DNA of 57,698 bases from Clostridia bacterium. Lineage in GTDB: Bacteria; Bacillota; Clostridia; Oscillospirales; CAG-272. The translations under genes were made by a program, and so were the position numbers. The DNA is taken from contig JAFULC010000005.1 in assembly GCA_017483305.1 (NCBI GenBank), positions 1-57,698 of the forward strand. Direction: 5' to 3'. The notes under the pieces were generated by a model that worked only from the letters and a program-made list of their open reading frames with translations, had not been told where the DNA came from and made no database searches. Below, in pieces: positions 7,359 through 14,356 of the stretch. Positions within the stretch are counted from its first letter, which is position 1. Each line of letters starts with the position of its first letter.

Positions 7359-8666
7359 TTATCTTCTTCTCGTATATCTTCCGTGAGAATTGTACCTATT
7401 TACGTACCTGTAAATAAGCACCGCCGCAAGCAGTACGACAAAGCATATTATTGTCGCAACAAAGGCGCGGCTCATCGTGTACGAGCCGATCTTGTCGATA
7501 ACAACCATTATCGAATTTGCCTCATAGCTGTTTTTCAGCAAGAGATCGACCTCTCCGACCTTGTCGCCGTCCGCAGTCGCGATCACCTTGCCAATGACAG
7601 TGCCCTCGGCGATAGGTGCCTTCAGATCCTTGTCAATTTCAACGTGATAAGAAACCTCGCATCCCGCAGGAACGTAGACCGTCAGATCGTCTGCCGCAAT
7701 ATACGGCGCATCGTTCGCTGCAATCCCTACAAGACCGATATTTGTCGTACCAACCTGCGCGCCGGCAGGGAATATCTGATAGTCGTTATACGTCTTACAG
7801 ACCCAATTTGCAAGCACGTTCACGCTGTCGTATGCGTAAATTTCACTGCCGTCGGCATTTTCCTTGCCTCCAAGCAGAACGCAGATGTATTCGGCTCCGT
7901 CGTCCTCGATCAGAGTGACGATGCTCCATCCGCCCGCCTCGCCCGAGTAGCCTGCGTTGAGGCCCTTGCATTTAGCGTTGTAGTAGCTTCCGTTTGTCGC
8001 GGAGCAGACGAGATAATTACGGTTATATATCGTTCTTTCATCGCTTTTGTTGGTCGCATTGACCGTGTGTCTGACCGCCGAGCAGACAGTCATGTAAAGC
8101 TCGTTATCCGAGGCGGCAAGCGCGATCTTCAGCGTATCGTACGCCGTGGTTATCATCGTGCTGCTGTCGGGATAACCGATCGGATTGACGTAATTGGTCG
8201 CCTTCGCTCCAAGCTCAAGCGCGCGGGAATTCATCATATCCACAAACCCCGAGCCTCCGCAAAGGTAGGCAAGCGCATAGGCAGCATCGTTGTACGAGCC
8301 GCATATCGCTCCGTATAAAAGGTCCTCGATTTTGATCTTCTCTCCGACCTTGAGCGACATACTGTATCCCGAAGCGCCCGAGATCATGTCCTCCGATATA
8401 GTCACTGTCTGGTCGAGCCTGTCGGCAAGCGTTTCGCACGCGATAAGCCCCATCATTATCTTCGCGCTCGTCGAGGTGTTGAGCATTGCAAACCCGTTTT
8501 CCTCAACGATATACCGCTTGTGAGTCTTGTCGTACAAGACGATCGCCTCGCCTCCGTCAACCTCGGGCGTATCGACCGCTACAGCAGGTATGACCGATAA
8601 AATTGATGCCAAAATTATGAAAAGCGTTGCCACGATCGCGGCAAAACGCCTTTTTTTATTTATCAT
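7359..8666 (-). CDS. PBP5-type D-Ala-D-Ala carboxypeptidase homologue with altered active site
   Basis: A 435-residue member of the DacA/DacF (peptidase S11) family: signal peptide (1-30), catalytic-fold domain (about 35-280), a beta-rich C-terminal domain (about 290-385) and a C-terminal membrane anchor (about 395-418). Active members use three motifs, SxxK, SxN and KTG. Here the Lys69 position is preceded by TSA, so Thr66 replaces the nucleophile serine; SYN (124-126) is kept; KTG is replaced by NAG (237-239). I checked these codons on the sequence (ACG and AAC GCA GGC). The protein is therefore probably catalytically impaired and may bind rather than trim peptidoglycan. AAAGGAGT precedes the start. 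Confidence 0.85.
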   Translation of the reverse strand: MINKKRRFAAIVATLFIILASILSVIPAVAVDTPEVDGGEAIVLYDKTHKRYIVEENGFAMLNTSTSAKIMMGLIACETLADRLDQTVTISEDMISGASGYSMSLKVGEKIKIEDLLYGAICGSYNDAAYALAYLCGGSGFVDMMNSRALELGAKATNYVNPIGYPDSSTMITTAYDTLKIALAASDNELYMTVCSAVRHTVNATNKSDERTIYNRNYLVCSATNGSYYNAKCKGLNAGYSGEAGGWSIVTLIEDDGAEYICVLLGGKENADGSEIYAYDSVNVLANWVCKTYNDYQIFPAGAQVGTTNIGLVGIAANDAPYIAADDLTVYVPAGCEVSYHVEIDKDLKAPIAEGTVIGKVIATADGDKVGEVDLLLKNSYEANSIMVVIDKIGSYTMSRAFVATIICFVVLLAAVLIYRYVNRYNSHGRYTRRR

Positions 8667-8786
8667 AGCAACTCCTTTCTTTTTTCCGTTTAGTAGTCAA
8701 GCGAAAAAATCAAATTCAACTTTGAAAACTCCACTACCGGATAAATTTTATTTCAAATTTTTTTTGGAAAGTTTTTGGGAGTCCAG

Positions 8787-8808
8787 AACCCTTTTTTCAA
8801 AAAGGGTT
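8787..8808 (-). terminator. Hairpin overlapping the ribF stop codon
   Basis: AACCCTTT (8787-8794) pairs with AAAGGGTT (8801-8808) and overlaps the ribF stop (8797-8799). It is followed on the minus strand by A/T-rich DNA but no clean T-run, so terminator activity is only possible. Confidence 0.4.
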
Positions 8809-9753
8809 TTGGGAAAAATATCTAACAGAAGCATCTATATCCTTGCCGATCTGCTCCTTGAGCGCGTCGAGCGAATCAAACTTCTTTTCCTCGCGCAAAA
8901 GCTCGTAAAATTCGACTGTCACGCTCTTGCCGTAAAGGTCGCCCGAGAAGCCGTGAATATAGGTCTCGCAGTTGACCGCGTGAGAGTCCGCATCGTCCGA
9001 AATAGTCGGGCGAATACCGACGTTGGATACCGAAATAAGCCTTTTGCCGTCAATGATGCAGGCGGTGGCGTAAATTCCGTTCTTTAGCTTCACCGAGTCG
9101 GCAGGGAAAAGCTGATTTGCGGTCGGGAAGCCCCATTCGCGCCCCAGCCTTTTGCCGCCGATTATTTCCGCGGTAAGCGAGAAGGGTCTGCCGAGCATGG
9201 CGTTCGCTTCGGATATCCTGCCGCTCTCAACGTAAGAGCGAATGACTGACGAGCTCACCGTCACTCCGTTGTGCTTGATCTCGGGAAGTGCGATCACGTT
9301 CTGCTCGCCGAAGGCATGGGCAAGAAGCGCGGAAGTGCCAAGGCCCTTGTGCCCGAAGCGGTGATTATATCCGCACACCGCGCCTACACATCCGAGCTTG
9401 TCCTTGAGAACGCCGTCGATAAAGGACTCCGCGCTTACCGAGCAAAAGTCCTGAAAATCCCCCACGGCAACGAAATCGAGCCCGAGGGAGAGCATCATAT
9501 TTACCTTGTCGTCAAGCGAGGTCAGCATAGGCACCCTCGTATTAAAAATAAACGAGGCAGGGGGCACAGAAAAGCACCACGCGCCGACAAGACCTGCTCC
9601 GACGCGACCTGCAAGCTCTCTTGCGGAAAGCAAGAGCTTGCGGTGCGCGATATGAACGCCGTCAAATGTTCCAAGCGCAACAACGCTGTCACCTAAGGGC
9701 AGGGAGTCGACCTGACCGTCCCTTGTGATTATCTTAAAATTTGATAAAGTCAT
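8797..9753 (-). CDS. ribF: Bifunctional riboflavin kinase / FAD synthetase
   Basis: A 318-residue RibF that phosphorylates riboflavin to FMN and adenylylates FMN to FAD. The N-terminal nucleotidyl-transferase domain carries GTFDGVHIAH (28-37) and a C-terminal SSSVIRSYVESG segment; the riboflavin kinase domain has GFPTAN (about 208-213). The frame is open far upstream, but the ATG at 9753 overlaps the stop of the IreB-like gene as ATGA, and the family start fits there. The second histidine motif is H-I-A-H, where HxGH is more usual. Last gene of the DUF1836 operon; the stop lies inside a hairpin. Confidence 0.95.
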   Translation of the reverse strand: MTLSNFKIITRDGQVDSLPLGDSVVALGTFDGVHIAHRKLLLSARELAGRVGAGLVGAWCFSVPPASFIFNTRVPMLTSLDDKVNMMLSLGLDFVAVGDFQDFCSVSAESFIDGVLKDKLGCVGAVCGYNHRFGHKGLGTSALLAHAFGEQNVIALPEIKHNGVTVSSSVIRSYVESGRISEANAMLGRPFSLTAEIIGGKRLGREWGFPTANQLFPADSVKLKNGIYATACIIDGKRLISVSNVGIRPTISDDADSHAVNCETYIHGFSGDLYGKSVTVEFYELLREEKKFDSLDALKEQIGKDIDASVRYFSQNPF

Positions 9754-10064
9754 TTCTGTAATTTCCGTGCTTCGATCTCGTCCGAAACCTTGTCGATGTA
9801 GCTCTCTACGATCTGCTTGAGCAGCTCGTCGCGGTCGAGCTTTCCTATAAGAGTTCTTGCGTTTTTGTAGTTTGTGATGTGAGTGGGATCCTCGGATATG
9901 ATATATCCCACGATCTGCGATACGGGATCGTATCCGCCCTCGCGGATCGCCTCGCAAATGTCGAAAAGGAGCTGCTTTGAATCGATCTCGCCATCGGAAA
10001 CAGAGATCACAGGCTTGCTTTTCACCTTGATTATAATTCTTTCCTTGTTGTTTTCGATTATCAT
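9750..10064 (-). CDS. ireB: IreB family (UPF0297) regulatory protein, divergent N-terminus
   Basis: A 104-residue protein whose residues 40-93 match IreB/YrzL: GGYDPVSQIVGYI, then DPTHI, NARTLI and KLDRDELL. In enterococci IreB is a phosphoprotein target of the PASTA kinase IreK and controls cell-envelope stress tolerance and cephalosporin resistance. The usual protein is about 90 residues and has phosphorylated threonines at its extreme N-terminus. Here the N-terminus is different (MIIENNKERIIIKVKSK) and the first threonine is Thr61, so the known phosphosites are absent; Ser16, 21, 23 and 29 are the only early candidates. It overlaps ribF by 4 bp (ATGA) and follows a membrane-protein gene by 17 bp. 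Confidence 0.85.
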   Translation of the reverse strand: MIIENNKERIIIKVKSKPVISVSDGEIDSKQLLFDICEAIREGGYDPVSQIVGYIISEDPTHITNYKNARTLIGKLDRDELLKQIVESYIDKVSDEIEARKLQK

Positions 10065-10081
10065 TTTTACCTCAATGGATT

Positions 10082-10645
10082 TTAGTTTTCCGCCGTGTCA
10101 CTGTCGCTTGGCAGGGAAGCAGAGCCTGTAAGCTCCTCGCGGTCGATAAGCCTGCGCTTCTCGCCGATCTTTTTGAACAGAGTCATCAGTACACAGTAAA
10201 TAAGACCGTTGATGAAGAACACCGCCACGAAATCCGCCGGATGAAGATTTCGTATCATCGAGCTTTCCGAAAGTGCCGAGCCGTATTTTACGATTCCTGC
10301 GATGAAGCGCACGCCACCCGCACAGAACGCCTCGAATCCGAAAAGAAGACTGAACAAAAAGTGGATCGCGGTTGCAATAATGCAAGAGATCGCAGTGCCG
10401 ATCACTGAGCATCTTGCCGCTTTGTATCCGTCGCGGTAGGCGATCATCGAAAGCACGGTGTTCACTCCAACCGTGTATATGACCGCACGGACGAGGCAAA
10501 GCGTAAGGTAGTCTATCGCTACGCAAAGATCGATTATTTTAACGATTAGTATCTCGGCGCACATGCAAACGAGACACGCGATAAGCATAAAGAACGCGTA
10601 GATCAGCGAATCGATCAGAGCGTCGAATATTCTTGCCTTTCTCAT
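10082..10645 (-). CDS. Hypothetical integral membrane protein
   Basis: A 187-residue protein that I do not recognise. Four strongly hydrophobic stretches (about 12-40, 43-67, 78-105 and 138-158) suggest four membrane helices, and the C-terminal 25 residues are charged and polar (KKIGEKRRLIDREELTG). It contains several cysteines in the first helix. It is the second gene of an operon, 3 bp after the DUF1836 regulator and 17 bp before ireB. Its conservation of position between a regulator and an envelope-stress protein would make a cell-envelope role plausible, but that is inference only. Confidence 0.72.
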   Translation of the reverse strand: MRKARIFDALIDSLIYAFFMLIACLVCMCAEILIVKIIDLCVAIDYLTLCLVRAVIYTVGVNTVLSMIAYRDGYKAARCSVIGTAISCIIATAIHFLFSLLFGFEAFCAGGVRFIAGIVKYGSALSESSMIRNLHPADFVAVFFINGLIYCVLMTLFKKIGEKRRLIDREELTGSASLPSDSDTAEN

Positions 10646-10648
10646 ACC

Positions 10649-11239
10649 TTAAAATGCGCGACCGTGGCAGAGCTCGCTGAGCATCGCGTCGGAATGTCGC
10701 TTGATAAGGGAAGCGTAGTAAGCGACTACTATGATTTCAAGCGCCTTGGAGAGACGCTCTCTCGCACCGGGCATCTTTTCCTGATAGCCTGCGGTCTCCT
10801 CCTCAATCGCAACGCGGATAGATCCGAGCGAGCAGACGTCGTAGGTCATAAGTCGGTCAAGAACTTTGCATATGTAGTCGTAAAGCACCGAGTCCTCGAT
10901 AATATCGTCGCTCGTGTCGTCGATCTTTCCATTGATGTACTCGATAATAAAAGCGATCTTATCGAGCTGCATGCAGGAGCGGAGCATATTGATGATCAGG
11001 ATATGAGCGACCTGATCGATGCTGTATTTTTTGAGCTTGGAGTTCATGACCCAGCCGCGCTTGGTCCAGTTTTGGAGCGTAGAGCCGTCGATACCCGAGA
11101 TCTCGCGTATCTGTGTGAGCATAACTCCGTTGGAGATAAAGAAGATTTTAGAGAGAAACTCAAGCCCCGTAACGTCGCCCATTTCCGAGCGAAGCAGCTT
11201 TGTACCGGGTATAAGCTCGTCCTTGATCTGAAGATTCAT
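10649..11239 (-). CDS. DUF1836 family putative DNA-binding protein
   Basis: A 196-residue DUF1836 (YkrK-like) protein. The region QIREISGIDGSTLQNWTKRG (about 42-61) followed by KKYSIDQVAHILIINMLR is the MerR-like helix-turn-helix core typical of the family, and the rest is helical. Such proteins are presumed transcription regulators in Bacillota with unknown ligands. The first gene of the DUF1836 / membrane protein / ireB / ribF operon, with a TTGACA-17-TATGAT promoter at 11297-11325 and a GAAAGGA ribosome site before the ATG. It may regulate this operon, but no operator was identified. Confidence 0.85.
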   Translation of the reverse strand: MNLQIKDELIPGTKLLRSEMGDVTGLEFLSKIFFISNGVMLTQIREISGIDGSTLQNWTKRGWVMNSKLKKYSIDQVAHILIINMLRSCMQLDKIAFIIEYINGKIDDTSDDIIEDSVLYDYICKVLDRLMTYDVCSLGSIRVAIEEETAGYQEKMPGARERLSKALEIIVVAYYASLIKRHSDAMLSELCHGRAF

Positions 11240-11296
11240 AAATCAAATTCCTTTCAAAAGGTCAAAATTTTAATAAGTGTTGTTTAACTATATTAT

Positions 11297-11325
11297 ATCA
11301 TATCATACGGTCGCGTGATTGTCAA
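11297..11325 (-). promoter_or_regulatory. Sigma-A promoter of the DUF1836-ireB-ribF operon
   Basis: On the minus strand TTGACA (11320-11325), 17-bp spacer, TATGAT (11297-11302), about 57 bp before the DUF1836 start codon. A second TATAAT-like hexamer lies just downstream in the TATGATATAAT run. Confidence 0.75.
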
Positions 11326-11401
11326 GCCGTTTCACAAAAAACATAAATAATCTTTTTCATTCCGACATAAATTTATAAAAAATAGGGAACGGAGCGGCAA
11401 A

Positions 11402-12055
11402 TTGAAGAAGATCAGATACGGAATCGGCGGTATTTTACTGCTTTTGGCGGTGGTGACCTGTAACGGAATAATACCTTTCGCAATATACGCACTTGCGGCG
11501 CTTTTGCACGAGCTTGGGCATATCCTGGCGGCAAAAATGCAAAAAATCAAGCTTAAAGAGATCAAGCTTGGCATATTCGGCGCAAAGATCGAGACCGACG
11601 AGCGCTTGCTGTCATACAAAAGCGAGCTTTTCCTGGCGATAGCAGGACCTGCAGCGAATCTGCTCACAGGTGCGATAGTTGTTGCTCTCGCAAGGATGAG
11701 CGGATACTCGGTGAATTTACTTTTTGACGGAGCATCCGAGCTTTTGCGCTCGGGGCAGAGCGGAGCAGTAGGGTGCGTCGGCTTTTTTGTAATATCGTCA
11801 CTTGCTCACGCCGTCACGAATCTTATGCCGATCAAAAGACTCGACGGAGGCAGAGCGCTCTATTGCGCTGCCGCCGCGATCTCAAATGAGCGCATTGCCG
11901 ACAGAGCAGTGACCGCCGCGACCGCACTTTCGATCTTTATCATCTGGACGGTCGCGCTCTATCTTATGCTTAAAATCTCATCAGGGATCGGCATCTACGC
12001 CTTTGCGGCTTGCATTTTTTTGACTACCCTCGGGCATGATAATTCAGAAAAATAA
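11402..12055 (+). CDS. M50-family intramembrane metalloprotease (SpoIVFB-like)
   Basis: A 217-residue site-2-protease-type zinc metalloprotease. The zinc motif HELGH is at 36-40 and the third ligand in NLMPIKRLDGG (Asp148); about six hydrophobic segments surround them. SpoIVFB activates sigma-K in the mother cell during sporulation, and other M50 members cleave membrane-tethered regulators. No SpoIVFA-like inhibitor is encoded next to it, so a sporulation role is not proven. The start is a TTG at 11402, supported by GGAG 7 bp upstream. It ends 2 bp before a Fur-type operator of the zinc operon. Confidence 0.85.
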   Translation: MKKIRYGIGGILLLLAVVTCNGIIPFAIYALAALLHELGHILAAKMQKIKLKEIKLGIFGAKIETDERLLSYKSELFLAIAGPAANLLTGAIVVALARMSGYSVNLLFDGASELLRSGQSGAVGCVGFFVISSLAHAVTNLMPIKRLDGGRALYCAAAAISNERIADRAVTAATALSIFIIWTVALYLMLKISSGIGIYAFAACIFLTTLGHDNSEK

Positions 12056-12056
12056 A

Positions 12057-12073
12057 TTGCGAATCATTCGCAA
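12057..12073 (+). promoter_or_regulatory. zur: Fur-family (Zur-like) operator 1
   Basis: TTGCGAATCATTCGCAA is a perfect inverted repeat, 8-1-8, of the 7-1-7 type bound by Fur-family repressors. It begins 2 bp after the M50 gene stop and ends 6 bp upstream of the -35 box. Confidence 0.8.
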
Positions 12074-12079
12074 AATCTA

Positions 12080-12108
12080 TTGACAAAATTGCTCATTTGT
12101 GATAAAAT
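12080..12108 (+). promoter_or_regulatory. Promoter of the zinc-uptake operon
   Basis: TTGACA (12080-12085), 17-bp spacer, TAAAAT (12103-12108). It is enclosed by two Fur-type operators, so repression by the encoded regulator in metal-replete cells is the expected control. Confidence 0.85.
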
Positions 12109-12110
12109 AT

Positions 12111-12127
12111 TTGCAAATCATTCGCAT
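12111..12127 (+). promoter_or_regulatory. zur: Fur-family (Zur-like) operator 2
   Basis: TTGCAAATCATTCGCAT is a near-perfect copy of operator 1 (one internal and one terminal position differ in symmetry), placed over the expected transcription start just 3' of the -10 box. Confidence 0.75.
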
Positions 12128-12141
12128 ATTTGGAGGCTGGC

Positions 12142-12174
12142 GTGAAAGTTGCTTCCCAATTTAGAGTGAGGTAA
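12142..12174 (+). CDS. Possible 10-codon leader peptide
   Basis: Within the 5' leader of the zinc operon a GGAGG (12132-12136) precedes a GTG start by 5 bp, and the frame reads MKVASQFRVR before a TAA at 12172. The ribosome site is better than those of the real downstream genes. Downstream are overlapping hairpins. This could be a regulatory leader peptide, or chance; there is no homology evidence. Confidence 0.4.
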   Translation: MKVASQFRVR

Positions 12175-12178
12175 GCTT

Positions 12179-12245
12179 TTTCACGAGTGAATTTTGCATG
12201 CCCGGCAAAATTCATCGATCAGTATTGTGCCGCCGTTGGCGGCGG
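12179..12245 (+). promoter_or_regulatory. Structured leader with competing hairpins
   Basis: TGAATTTTGC (12188-12197) pairs perfectly with GCAAAATTCA (12205-12214). Its left arm overlaps a smaller TTCAC/GTGAA hairpin just upstream, so the two exclude each other. A further CCGCC/GGCGG hairpin lies directly before the ribosome site of the regulator gene. No T-run follows, so any control would act on translation or RNA stability. Confidence 0.4.
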
Positions 12246-12258
12246 AATGGAGATTACA

Positions 12259-12651
12259 ATGGCTCAATATCATACCGAACAGAGAAAAAAGCTGCACGAA
12301 TTTTTCTGTAGCCACCCCCACGAATACTTTACGGTAAAAGAGATCCACGCTTCTCTTGCCGATCAGGATATCAGTCTTAGCGCAATATACAGAAACCTTG
12401 CAAGCATGAAGGAGGACGGAGTTGTGCGCTGTCAGATAAGCAAGGACAGCCGCGACCTGCTTTACCGCTTCATCGACAGGGAGCATTGCGCCAATTCGAT
12501 CCATCTGACCTGCATGGAATGCGGCAAGATCTTCCACATGAACGCCGAAAGCGAGCGCAGAATGCAGGCGGCACTGTCGGCTGCGGAGGGCTTCAGTATA
12601 AACAAGGAGAAGACCGTTCTGTACGGCACGTGCAAAAAATGTCAGGCGTAA
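12259..12651 (+). CDS. zur: Fur-family metal-responsive repressor, probably Zur
   Basis: A 130-residue Fur-family protein: winged-helix DNA-binding half (1-75, with SLSAIYRNLASMKEDG) and metal/dimerisation half with two CxxC pairs, Cys85/Cys88 and Cys125/Cys128, which usually hold the structural zinc. It is co-transcribed with a ZnuABC-type transporter whose binding protein has a His-rich loop, so zinc is the likely ligand. GTG and ATG codons upstream are in frame, but GGAG is well placed for the ATG at 12259 (MAQYHTEQ). The promoter carries two Fur-type palindromes, implying autoregulation. A peroxide or iron sensor cannot be fully excluded from sequence. Confidence 0.85.
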   Translation: MAQYHTEQRKKLHEFFCSHPHEYFTVKEIHASLADQDISLSAIYRNLASMKEDGVVRCQISKDSRDLLYRFIDREHCANSIHLTCMECGKIFHMNAESERRMQAALSAAEGFSINKEKTVLYGTCKKCQA

Positions 12652-13607
12652 GAAAATTCAAAAAAACACTGTCGCTAGCGCTCGTGCTTTTACTTCTTTT
12701 GTGCGTGGCAGCGTGTAATGGCGCGCGGGAGGAGGGCGACGGGCTCAAAATAGTCGTAACCGTTTTCCCGGAATACGATTGGGTAATGCAGATACTCGGC
12801 GATCGCGCGGACGGGGCAGAGGTCACCCTGCTTTTGAACAACGGCACCGACATCCATAGCTATCAGCCGTCGGTCTCCGACCTTGTGAAGATCTCCGAGT
12901 GCGATATTTTCATATATGTCGGCGGTAATACGGAAAGCTGGGTAGAGGACGCCTTGAAGAACGTCTCGAACAGTGAAATGAAGGTTATCTGTCTTACCGA
13001 GGTGCTCTCTGACCGAGTGGTTGAGGACGGGCACGAGGGTGAAGCAGACCACGAGCACGACCACGAAAGCGTCATCGACGAGCATATCTGGCTCTCACTG
13101 AGAAACGCGCAGAGATGTTGTGAATATATAGCCGATCAGATCGCAGCTATCGACCCCGAAAACGCCGATGAATACAAGAAAAATGCCGCAGATTATTGCG
13201 ATCTTTTGTCTGCGCTTGACGGCGAATATAGAACCGCAGTTGAGGATGCAGAATTCAATACACTGATATTTGCCGACCGCTTTCCTTTCCGCTATCTCGT
13301 CGACGATTATTCTATTGAATATTTCGCCGCATTTTCGGGCTGTAGCACCGAGACTGATGCGAGCTTTGAGACCGTCGCGTTCCTCGTGGACAAGCTCGAC
13401 GAGTCGGGAGTCGGAAGTCTTATAGTGATCGACGGCTCGGATGGAAAGCTTGCCAACACCGTCAAGGCGAACGCGGCAAGCGAAAGCGTAGTGATCCGAA
13501 CCCTCGATTCGATGCAGTCCGTGACTGCCTCGGATATAAAAAACGGAACGACCTACCTTTCGGTTATGAAGGAAAACCTTGAGACGCTAAAAAAAGCGCT
13601 CAACTGA
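12639..13607 (+). CDS. znuA: Zinc ABC transporter substrate-binding lipoprotein
   Basis: A 322-residue ZnuA/AdcA-like (cluster 9) binding protein. The signal peptide ends in lipobox VAAC with Cys26 as the lipid anchor. Metal-site candidates are His73 in DIHSYQPS, His149 in DEHIWLSL and the C-terminal Asp in VIDGSDGK; the acidic His-rich loop at about 132-143 (GHEGEADHEHDH) is typical of zinc-specific members. In place of the usual third histidine the FADRFPFRYL segment carries Arg/Phe, so coordination may differ. It overlaps zur by 13 bp and lacks a good ribosome site, suggesting translational coupling. Confidence 0.92.
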   Translation: MSGVRKFKKTLSLALVLLLLLCVAACNGAREEGDGLKIVVTVFPEYDWVMQILGDRADGAEVTLLLNNGTDIHSYQPSVSDLVKISECDIFIYVGGNTESWVEDALKNVSNSEMKVICLTEVLSDRVVEDGHEGEADHEHDHESVIDEHIWLSLRNAQRCCEYIADQIAAIDPENADEYKKNAADYCDLLSALDGEYRTAVEDAEFNTLIFADRFPFRYLVDDYSIEYFAAFSGCSTETDASFETVAFLVDKLDESGVGSLIVIDGSDGKLANTVKANAASESVVIRTLDSMQSVTASDIKNGTTYLSVMKENLETLKKALN

Positions 13608-13645
13608 CAAAAAAGCTGCTCAGGCGGCAGAACGGAGAATAACTG

Positions 13646-14356
13646 ATGGCGTTACTTACCGCACAGAACGTGACGTTAGGATACGATAATACAACGGTGG
13701 TCGAGGACCTTAATTTCGAGGTCAACTCGGGCGACTATCTCTGCATAGTCGGCGAAAACGGCTCGGGCAAGACCACACTTATGAAAACTATCCTCCGACT
13801 GAAGAACTCTTTATCTGGCAAGATCTTCACGGGGGAGGGGCTCAGGCAGAACGAGATCGGCTACCTGCCTCAGCAGACCGAGGTGCAAAGGGACTTTCCT
13901 GCATCGGTCTGGGAGATAGTCCTCTCGGGATGCCTTAATAAATGCGGCATACGTCCTTTTTATAGCAAAAAGGAAAAAATGCTTGCTCGTGAAAATATGG
14001 AGAGAATGGGAATAGCACACCTCGAGAAGCGGTGCTACCGAGAGCTTTCGGGCGGTCAGCAGCAGAGAGTATTGCTTGCAAGAGCGCTCTGTGCGACCTC
14101 GAAAATGCTGCTCCTCGACGAGCCCGTTGCGGGACTTGACCCAAAAGCGACCGCGGAGCTCTACGAGGTGATAGATAAGCTCAACAAGGAGTACGGAATC
14201 ACGGTGATAATGATCTCGCACGATATCTCAGCCGCCGTAAAATACGCGAGCCATATCCTCCATATAAGCCACAAGCCGCTTTTCTTCGGCAAAACCGAGG
14301 ACTATGTAAAAAGCCATATCGGACAAGCGTTTACACAGGGAGGGCAGGGAGTATGA
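13646..14356 (+). CDS. znuC: Zinc ABC transporter ATP-binding protein
   Basis: A 236-residue ABC ATPase that energises metal import. Walker A GENGSGKTT (36-44), Q-loop in LPQQTEV, signature LSGGQQQR (134-141), Walker B LLLDEP (155-160) and the H-loop histidine in MISHDIS are all intact. It starts 38 bp after znuA, preceded by GGAG, and ends overlapping znuB by 4 bp (ATGA). With ZnuA and ZnuB it forms a complete high-affinity zinc importer. Similarity to manganese importers of the same cluster means substrate is inferred from the binding protein and regulator. Confidence 0.94.
   Translation: MALLTAQNVTLGYDNTTVVEDLNFEVNSGDYLCIVGENGSGKTTLMKTILRLKNSLSGKIFTGEGLRQNEIGYLPQQTEVQRDFPASVWEIVLSGCLNKCGIRPFYSKKEKMLARENMERMGIAHLEKRCYRELSGGQQQRVLLARALCATSKMLLLDEPVAGLDPKATAELYEVIDKLNKEYGITVIMISHDISAAVKYASHILHISHKPLFFGKTEDYVKSHIGQAFTQGGQGV

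Noticed and set aside
12188-12214. The perfect hairpin as a rho-independent terminator
   Set aside because: No T-run follows the stem; it is kept only as a leader structure.
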